From VRUE01 sp963697915 (GTDB lineage Bacteria; Actinomycetota; Thermoleophilia; Solirubrobacterales; 70-9): a DNA stretch of 64,000 nt. The stretch lies in NCBI GenBank assembly GCA_963697915.1, contig OY969103.1, positions 1,674,001-1,738,000 on the forward strand, written 5' to 3'. How positions within the stretch are numbered: position 1 is the stretch's first letter; each line of letters opens with the position of its first letter. Positions 59,130 to 64,000 of the stretch are shown here, in pieces. The notes below the pieces were generated by a model. The model searched no databases and had not been told where the DNA came from. It saw only the letters and a program-made list of their open reading frames with translations. The position numbers were made by a program, and so were the translations under genes.

Positions 59130-61052
59130 GTGAAAACGGCTCGGCCGGTGCTCGAGACTAGTTCTGGGACGACGTGGAGGAGTGGGGTAGGGGGCGCAAC
59201 CCTGATCGCGTTGCTCGCGATCATCATCGGCTTTCACGCTGAGGTTGCCGAAGCCGCTCCGACCTGGAACCCAGCGGCCCAGGAGATCGCCCCGCCGATC
59301 GGGGCCGACCCTGAATTCCCGTTTGCCAAGCTCGAAGCCGTTTCTTGCGGGGCCCCGGGCTATTGCTCGGCCGTCGGCGGCTACTCCGAACCGGACGAAC
59401 GCCAGGTGATGGTCGTCGACCAGGTGGCTGGGGTTTGGCAGCAGGCGCAGAAAGTCTTGGTGCCCAGCGGCCACGAATACCCGTTGCTCAGCCACATCTC
59501 CTGCTCTTCGGCCGGCAACTGCACCGCCACCGGCGTCGTCGACATCGGCTCCGAATCACAGGGCCTGATTGTCTCCTCCCACAACGGAACGTGGGGGACG
59601 GCCCAGATCCTCCCGGAGCCCACTGACGCCACCTGGACCTGGATCTCCGACGTCAGCTGCCCTGTCGATGGCGAGTGCGTAGCCGTCGGCGGGTTCGAGG
59701 AAAACCCGAGTCATCTCCCCTCGGCTCCGAGTCACCCGTTCGCGGTGGTTGAGAGTGGGGGCATCTGGGGGTCGGCTGTGCCGATCGCGGTAGCCGGATC
59801 GCCGGAAACGTCTCAACTCAATGAAGTTGACTGCCCTTCAGTCGGAAACTGCTCGGCACTCGGCAGCATCGACGGCACCAAACCGATCGTGGCCTCGCTT
59901 TCCGGGGGCGCGTGGAGCACCGCCTCGGAACTGGCGGCTCCTGGACCGGGGCTGCTCTTCGTTCCGAACGACCTCTCGTGTGGGGCAGCGGGCAGTTGCG
60001 TGGTCGCCGGCGCCTACTCCGAAAGCGGCAAACAGCGCCCTGCGGTCGCGGCTCAGACCGCAGGAGACTGGGGTGCCCCGATTCCACTGGCCTTGACCTC
60101 TGATGTCGCCGCAGTCAACAGCCACTCAGATCTCGACGCTGTCTCGTGCACGGCCGCCGGCACCTGCACCGCCCTCGGCAGCTACTTGAACAGCTCCGAA
60201 GAAGAGAAGGCTTTCACGGCTAGCCAGGTGAGCGGGAACTGGCAGCAGGCCGTTCAGGTCGCGGTAGACGTCCCCGTCGAACCGTCCTTCCCGTATGCCC
60301 TGGGCTGGGGTGGGATCGACTGTGTCTCAGCGCAGTCCTGCGGTGCGACTGGCTTCGCCTTCTTCCATGGCACGACCGCGCTCATGGAAGGCGGCTCCTG
60401 GGGTACCGGGGCGTCGCCGATCGTCTTGCCGGCCAACGCCCAGTCCCAGGAAGCCGGCGGGATCTACTCGATGTCCTGCGGCGGCGCCGGCGCATGCGCT
60501 GCAGCGGGAAGCTTTGTCGATACCGAGGGCATGGAACGTGCCATGGCTCTCAGCACCGAGGGCTATGCGGGATCCGGCGGCGATCCCGGCGGGGGCGGCG
60601 AAGGTGATGGTGGCGGCAAAGGTGGCACGGACGCGGGCTCAGGCGGCCCGTCGTCGACGGGGGCGAAACCGGCCCCTACCCCGCCGGCGAGCGGCGGTGC
60701 CGCCGCGCGACTCGGTGCCAAAGCCGTCCCCGTAAAAGACGACACCGCCCTGGTGCCCTTGAAGTGCCCGCCCGGTGCTGCGTGCTCGGGCATCCTCAAA
60801 CTGCTGACCTCAGCTTCGACCAGCGCCTCGAGCAGCGCCATCTTGGCTCGAGCAAACCAGGCGAAGATCCTCGTCGGGAAGAAAGCGTTCAGCGTCGCCC
60901 CGGGCGGAAAGGCGACGATCAAAGTTCCTCTGACGAAGCGCGGTAAGGCGCTGGTCAAAGCCAGCGGGAAACGTGGCCTGAAGGTCACGCTCACCGGAAG
61001 TGGGGTTACGCGGCGCTCGTTGGTGCTGAAGAGTTCTTCTCGGCAGGGCTAA
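59130..61052 (+). CDS. Secreted Cys-pair repeat protein (beta-propeller-like)
   Basis: 640 residues. Signal-like N-terminus (LIALLAIIIGFHAEVAEA). Eight repeats of about 45-60 residues each hold a pair of cysteines in the pattern (S/D)CxxxxxCxAxG: SCGAPGYCSAVG, SCSSAGNCTATG, SCPVDGECVAVG, DCPSVGNCSALG, SCGAAGSCVVAG, SCTAAGTCTALG, DCVSAQSCGATG, SCGGAGACAAAG. A Gly/Ser/Pro linker (about 475-530) and a C-terminal domain with repeated Lys/Gly follow. One disulfide per blade is likely. GTG start with GGGGGAGG. Function unknown. Confidence 0.75.
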   Translation: MKTARPVLETSSGTTWRSGVGGATLIALLAIIIGFHAEVAEAAPTWNPAAQEIAPPIGADPEFPFAKLEAVSCGAPGYCSAVGGYSEPDERQVMVVDQVAGVWQQAQKVLVPSGHEYPLLSHISCSSAGNCTATGVVDIGSESQGLIVSSHNGTWGTAQILPEPTDATWTWISDVSCPVDGECVAVGGFEENPSHLPSAPSHPFAVVESGGIWGSAVPIAVAGSPETSQLNEVDCPSVGNCSALGSIDGTKPIVASLSGGAWSTASELAAPGPGLLFVPNDLSCGAAGSCVVAGAYSESGKQRPAVAAQTAGDWGAPIPLALTSDVAAVNSHSDLDAVSCTAAGTCTALGSYLNSSEEEKAFTASQVSGNWQQAVQVAVDVPVEPSFPYALGWGGIDCVSAQSCGATGFAFFHGTTALMEGGSWGTGASPIVLPANAQSQEAGGIYSMSCGGAGACAAAGSFVDTEGMERAMALSTEGYAGSGGDPGGGGEGDGGGKGGTDAGSGGPSSTGAKPAPTPPASGGAAARLGAKAVPVKDDTALVPLKCPPGAACSGILKLLTSASTSASSSAILARANQAKILVGKKAFSVAPGGKATIKVPLTKRGKALVKASGKRGLKVTLTGSGVTRRSLVLKSSSRQG

Positions 61053-61056
61053 GACC

Positions 61057-61842
61057 ATGCACTGGATCTCGAAAACGAGCACTCGACGCAGCTTCCCTTC
61101 CCGTCGACCAGTGCTGGCCGTGGTCATGGCCCTGGGCTGCCTCAGTCTGCTGCCTGCGGCCACAGCCGGTGCGGTCGACGACGTCGCAACGAGCTCGGGC
61201 GCCAGCTTGAAAGGGACCTGCGTGGCAGCGGGAACCGCTACCCCGAAGATCCTTTATGACGGGACCTCGGTCAACCACCCGGGCGATCGGAAGACGCAGA
61301 CGTTCACGGCAGAAGCGGACTACAAGCCGCTGCCCGAGGGTTGCGAGGGGGTCTTTCGGCGCACGCCTTTCATCCAATTCCAGGTTCAGAGCCCGACTTC
61401 GCACTCCCGTTGGAGTGACGCCGGCCCATTCCTCACTCCCAAGAAAAGCGAGACCGCCCGAAAGGCAGAGCTCGAACAGCTCGAAGAAGAACGTGAGGAA
61501 CAGGGCGAGAGCTGCTGGGTGCCGATCCCGGGCGGCGAAAAGAACACCTGCCGAACCGACCCTCTCGTCGCCGGCGAGGGTGGCGTTGGCGGGGTGTACT
61601 TCCATCCCCAGTGGAAGCTCCACGAACCGAGCTACTCGCGACACGATCCACGGCTCTATCGCTGCACGCCGGGCAACGGCATCACGCATGTTCGCGCGCT
61701 CTTCAAAAGCACGGTCACGAGCGTCGTGACCAGAGAGATCGTCGAGCAGCGGGTCGCGATCGTCCCGGTGCGAGTCACGCACTACCCCGGCAAGGGGCCG
61801 ATGCCGAAAGCATGGCGTGGCGCTGTGCGAGGATCTTGTTGA
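61057..61842 (+). CDS. Secreted protein of unknown function
   Basis: 261 residues beginning 4 nt after the Cys-pair repeat gene. Signal peptide VLAVVMALGCLSLLPAATAG, then six to seven scattered cysteines and a charged coil (KAELEQLEEEREEQGESC). No family recognised. Base composition resembles its upstream partner, so the two may have arrived or evolved together. Confidence 0.7.
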   Translation: MHWISKTSTRRSFPSRRPVLAVVMALGCLSLLPAATAGAVDDVATSSGASLKGTCVAAGTATPKILYDGTSVNHPGDRKTQTFTAEADYKPLPEGCEGVFRRTPFIQFQVQSPTSHSRWSDAGPFLTPKKSETARKAELEQLEEEREEQGESCWVPIPGGEKNTCRTDPLVAGEGGVGGVYFHPQWKLHEPSYSRHDPRLYRCTPGNGITHVRALFKSTVTSVVTREIVEQRVAIVPVRVTHYPGKGPMPKAWRGAVRGSC

Positions 61843-61937
61843 AGGCCACCGGAAATGCGCTGCGCCTCACTGAGGTAGCTGGTAGCGCTGAGTCTGTATC
61901 GGAGTAGAGGCCGGGCGGCGCTACCCTGGGTCGGGCG

Positions 61938-62261
61938 ATGGGCTACCCGCTCGAGAACGCGCTCTTTCAGTGGGAGGAGGGCTGGCGCGCGCTGCAGGGC
62001 ATCGACGAGGCCCGGGAGCGCCGCCTCGCGGACCGTGTAGTCGCCGCCGTCCAGGACGAGCTGCGACGCCGGATCGGACCGACCTTCGCCGCGGCTGAGC
62101 TGGCCGAGCTCTACGCGCGCGGGACCGACTGGTGCCAGCAGGTAGCGCTCGACGTCGCTCCCGGCCTGGCGGCAGACCCGCAGTCGATCGGCGACGCCGC
62201 CTTCTGGCTCTACCTGCGCGGCGCGACCGACTTCGCCGGCGGGCGCCAGCTACTCGTCTGA
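61938..62261 (+). CDS. Small conserved-looking protein of unknown function
   Basis: 107 residues, mostly helical by composition (EARERRLADRVVAAVQDEL), with a single Cys and WLYLRGATDFAGGR near the end. TACCCT lies 10 nt before ATG 61938. Its end overlaps the converging HTH/SD-repeat gene by 12 nt. Not recognised. Confidence 0.6.
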   Translation: MGYPLENALFQWEEGWRALQGIDEARERRLADRVVAAVQDELRRRIGPTFAAAELAELYARGTDWCQQVALDVAPGLAADPQSIGDAAFWLYLRGATDFAGGRQLLV

Positions 62262-62843
62262 GTCTGAGTCTGAATCCGAGTCCGAGCCGGACTCGCTGCC
62301 GCCGGCGCTCTCGCCGGCGCGGCGGATGACGATCTGGTCGGCGTCGATGCGGACCGTGACCTCGCGCTTGCCGGCCCAGTGCTCGGCGTAGACCGGGTTG
62401 TCCTTGACCGCGGCGTCGAGCCAGAGGCCGTAGCCATCCCGCTCGCCGTGGTCGAAGGTCGCCTCGAGCTCTTTGCGGCGGCCGCGGCCTCCGCGGCGGC
62501 CCCGACGACGACGGCGTTTGGGCCGCTCGCCATCGCTCTCCTCGTCATCGCCTTTGCGCTCGCGGCGGGCGGGCTTCTCCTCGTCCTCGTCCGCCTCCTC
62601 GTCCTCCTCCTGCTCCGCCTCTTCGGCGGTCGCCGCCTCGACCTCGGCCTCGATCTCGTCGCGGAGGTCGATCTCGCCGGCGCCACCCTCCTCGCCGTCG
62701 GGCGTCAGGTCGTGCTGCTTGCGGAACTCGCGCAGCTCCGAGGCGGACACCTCGAGCTGGTGGGCGATCCAGGCGTCGGTGCGGCCCTGCCGCACCCAGG
62801 CGCGGATCTGGTTGAGCTGTGGTTTCAGCGAACGTCGTGCCAT
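62250..62843 (-). CDS. HTH, acidic, Arg/Gly-rich and Ser-Asp-tailed protein
   Basis: 197 residues. Residues 1-45 look like a helix-turn-helix (IRAWVRQGRTDAWIAHQLEV); 50-95 is acidic; 105-123 is RG-rich (RPKRRRRRGRRGGRGRRK); 124-178 looks globular (FDHGERDGYGLWLDAAVKDN); the end is a Ser-Asp repeat (GSDSDSDSDSDE) from near-tandem GAGTCT units. Nucleic-acid binding is likely from composition alone. Minus-strand TAGACT lies 9 nt before ATG 62843. Confidence 0.7.
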   Translation of the reverse strand: MARRSLKPQLNQIRAWVRQGRTDAWIAHQLEVSASELREFRKQHDLTPDGEEGGAGEIDLRDEIEAEVEAATAEEAEQEEDEEADEDEEKPARRERKGDDEESDGERPKRRRRRGRRGGRGRRKELEATFDHGERDGYGLWLDAAVKDNPVYAEHWAGKREVTVRIDADQIVIRRAGESAGGSESGSDSDSDSDSDE

Positions 62844-62882
62844 CGGCGCGCGAGTCTATTCAACCTGGGGGGCGTCTCGTCC

Positions 62883-63122
62883 CTAGGCCATCAGGAAGGA
62901 GAGCGCCTCGAACATCGAGACGATCACCACCGCGACGGTTGCGGTCAGGCAGACGGCAAGGACACTGAAGCGCACTTTCCCGTTCTGCTCGTTGCGGGTC
63001 ATGCGGCGGACCCGCGAGCGGTTCGCCGCGCGGCGGCGCAGCTGCTCTCGCCGGTGGCGCTCCAAAGTCGTCTCCTGCTCGAAGGCGACCTCGAACTGGT
63101 TGATGCTCTGACGCATTCTCAT
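62883..63122 (-). CDS. Small membrane protein with basic N-terminal helix
   Basis: 79 residues from ATG 63122 (ATG 63116 also possible; a longer ORF starts above the promoter). The N-terminal part is a charged helix (FEQETTLERHRREQLRRRAA), the C-terminus one membrane segment (FSVLAVCLTATVAVVIVS). No family recognised. Confidence 0.6.
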   Translation of the reverse strand: MRMRQSINQFEVAFEQETTLERHRREQLRRRAANRSRVRRMTRNEQNGKVRFSVLAVCLTATVAVVIVSMFEALSFLMA

Positions 63123-63128
63123 GAAAAG

Positions 63129-63142
63129 GGCCCCGAGGGGCC
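63129..63142 (-). terminator. GC hairpin followed by T-run
   Basis: On the minus strand GGCCCC-TC-GGGGCC is followed by C and TTTT, a Rho-independent-like shape, about 90 nt after the nuclease gene. It lies between the next promoter and its start codon, so it could end upstream transcripts or attenuate the new one. Confidence 0.45.
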
Positions 63143-63151
63143 GTGCGCGGC

Positions 63152-63180
63152 ACCGTAGCAAGCTGCACGAGCGCTTGCAA
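63152..63180 (-). promoter_or_regulatory. Promoter of the small membrane protein gene
   Basis: Minus strand TTGCAA (63175-63180), 17-nt spacer, TACGGT (63152-63157): the best-spaced -35/-10 pair seen in the window. It argues for a start at 63122 or 63116. Confidence 0.5.
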
Positions 63181-63230
63181 AGCTAAAGCTAAGTTGCGAA
63201 CCGCACGAAGAGCGCGAAATCGGCTCTGGA

Positions 63231-63731
63231 TCAGGGCGGGCAAGCGCCCCAGAGGCCGCGCCCGGCGCGTCCCGCGGCCAGCTCGAGCCGCTCGAAGAGG
63301 GGCGCGTAGCGGTCGTTGGGCGGGATCGTCAGCGAACGGGCGAGACCGCGCCGCACGAGGATCGCGTTTGCGAAGCGCGGCCCCAGGTAGGCGTAGGCGA
63401 GCAGGCGCCCGTAGTGGTCGCGCCGCTCGGCCCCGAAGACCAGCCGCACCCGCCGGCCCTCCAGCAGCTCAGCGGTGAAGCGGGCCGCGCGCGGGCCGAA
63501 GCACTCGACCGGGGCGCCCGGCTTGACCGACTCCGGCGTGTCGATGCCGATCAGGCGCACGTCCTCGACCTGCCCGTCGATCCGCGCCTCGACCGTGTCG
63601 CCGTCGACGACGCGGACGATCTGGGCCTCGGCCGCCGCCGGGCCGGAGTCCTCACCGCCCTCCCAGGGCCGCAGGACCAGGACCGCGACCGCGGCCAGCA
63701 GGACCGCGCTCCCTATCCACTCGCGCCTCAG
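63231..63731 (-). CDS. Thermonuclease-family (SNase-like) protein
   Basis: 166 residues if a CTG at 63731 initiates (CTGA overlap with the upstream stop); a GTG at 63800 would overlap the aldolase gene by 73 nt. An N-terminal membrane or signal segment (IGSAVLLAAVAVLVLRPW) is followed by VVDGDTVEARI, VRLIGIDTPES and the catalytic region FGAERRDHYGRLLAYAYL, with the metal Asp and Arg residues of staphylococcal nuclease. Secreted or anchored DNA/RNA degradation is likely. Confidence 0.82.
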   Translation of the reverse strand: MRREWIGSAVLLAAVAVLVLRPWEGGEDSGPAAAEAQIVRVVDGDTVEARIDGQVEDVRLIGIDTPESVKPGAPVECFGPRAARFTAELLEGRRVRLVFGAERRDHYGRLLAYAYLGPRFANAILVRRGLARSLTIPPNDRYAPLFERLELAAGRAGRGLWGACPP

Positions 63732-64000
63732 GGGGTGCGGCGCACGTTGGAGAGCAGGCTCTCCTTGATCTGGCCGACGATCTCCAGCGCCTCGCTCCAC
63801 TCGCGCTGCCAGACGTTACGGCCGAAGATCACGCCGCTGCCGCCCGCCTGCATGATGTCGCGGGTGTTGGTCAGCACGGTCTCGTCATCGACCTTGGAGC
63901 CGCCGGAGAGGACGACCAGCGCCCGGCCCGCCGACTCGACGCACTGGCGGATCGCCTCGGTCTGGTCGACTTCCATCTCGTTGTAGGGGGCCTGCGCGTC
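63728..64000 (-). CDS. Class I fructose-bisphosphate aldolase, DhnA/archaeal type, C-terminal part
   Basis: Only the last 90 codons are inside the window; the frame runs open to the edge. ALVVLSGGSKVDDETVLTNT and GGSGVIFGRNVWQRE form the phosphate-binding end of the DhnA-type TIM barrel. The catalytic Lys would be outside. Aldol condensation of triose phosphates is the usual reaction; 2-amino-3,7-dideoxyheptulosonate synthase is the main alternative. Confidence 0.8.
   Translation of the reverse strand, partial: DAQAPYNEMEVDQTEAIRQCVESAGRALVVLSGGSKVDDETVLTNTRDIMQAGGSGVIFGRNVWQREWSEALEIVGQIKESLLSNVRRTP

Overview
The window is 64 kb of very GC-rich, densely packed chromosomal DNA with short or overlapping gene junctions. 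It looks like a deep-branching Actinomycetota, most likely class Thermoleophilia (Solirubrobacterales-like). Supporting signs are strong GGC/GAG/CTC codon bias, many starts with no Shine-Dalgarno site but a TANNNT box 6-8 nt before the start codon, a coproheme decarboxylase HemQ, a Holin-X/DUF3618 membrane-protein cassette, a DUF559/AbiEi-type protein, and a housekeeping gene order close to that of Mycobacterium. The assignment is inference. I annotate 63 protein genes (two cut by the window edges) and one tRNA-Gln(UUG). I see no rRNA, CRISPR array or insertion sequence.

Layout. 1-1.7 kb: end of a PIN-domain toxin, a VOC protein, an O-methyltransferase and a GNAT enzyme. 1.7-11.2 kb: an acyl-CoA block with two acyl-CoA dehydrogenases, a receiver/thioredoxin-reductase-like fusion, a crotonase, a carboxyltransferase, a BKACE enzyme, a class III CoA-transferase and a MerR regulator. 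11.2-18.5 kb: two short-chain dehydrogenases, a cyclase/AAA/TPR regulator, a nitrilase-TetR pair and three small envelope proteins. 18.5-26.2 kb: DegV, an Fe-S trafficking trio (A-type carrier, Grx4, BolA), ferredoxin-NADP reductase, HemQ and a glycosyltransferase/flippase-like fusion. 26.2-34 kb: metH, then tatD-rsmA-ispE and a DedA/PAP2 fusion. 34-36.5 kb: a PucR regulator, a DUF559 nuclease-like gene bracketed by long hairpin repeats, and tRNA-Gln. 36.5-47.4 kb: hdeD, glmU-prs, a phosphodiesterase, a six-gene minus-strand run (UbiB kinase, DUF6159, ABC exporter, two secreted paralogues), and L25-pth. 47.3-56.8 kb: a crotonase, a GMC oxidoreductase, mfd, a SurA/PpiC chaperone, enolase and an FtsB-like protein. 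56.8-64 kb: a large membrane protein, secreted proteins with less biased codon use, an HTH/RG/SD protein, a nuclease, and the end of an archaeal-type aldolase.

The most unusual signal is a set of hairpin-forming palindromes. One family occurs three times (29773-29811, 35291-35335, 36298-36344) with 16-20 bp arms, a 7-nt loop and a compensatory base change. Two copies bracket the DUF559 gene next to tRNA-Gln, and the third lies between the divergent metH and tatD promoters. Unrelated palindromes lie in frame inside ispE, the 56.8-59.0 kb membrane protein and a crotonase. Other points are two pairs of back-to-back promoters whose -10 boxes overlap, and a probable CTG start for pth just behind the L25 stop codon.
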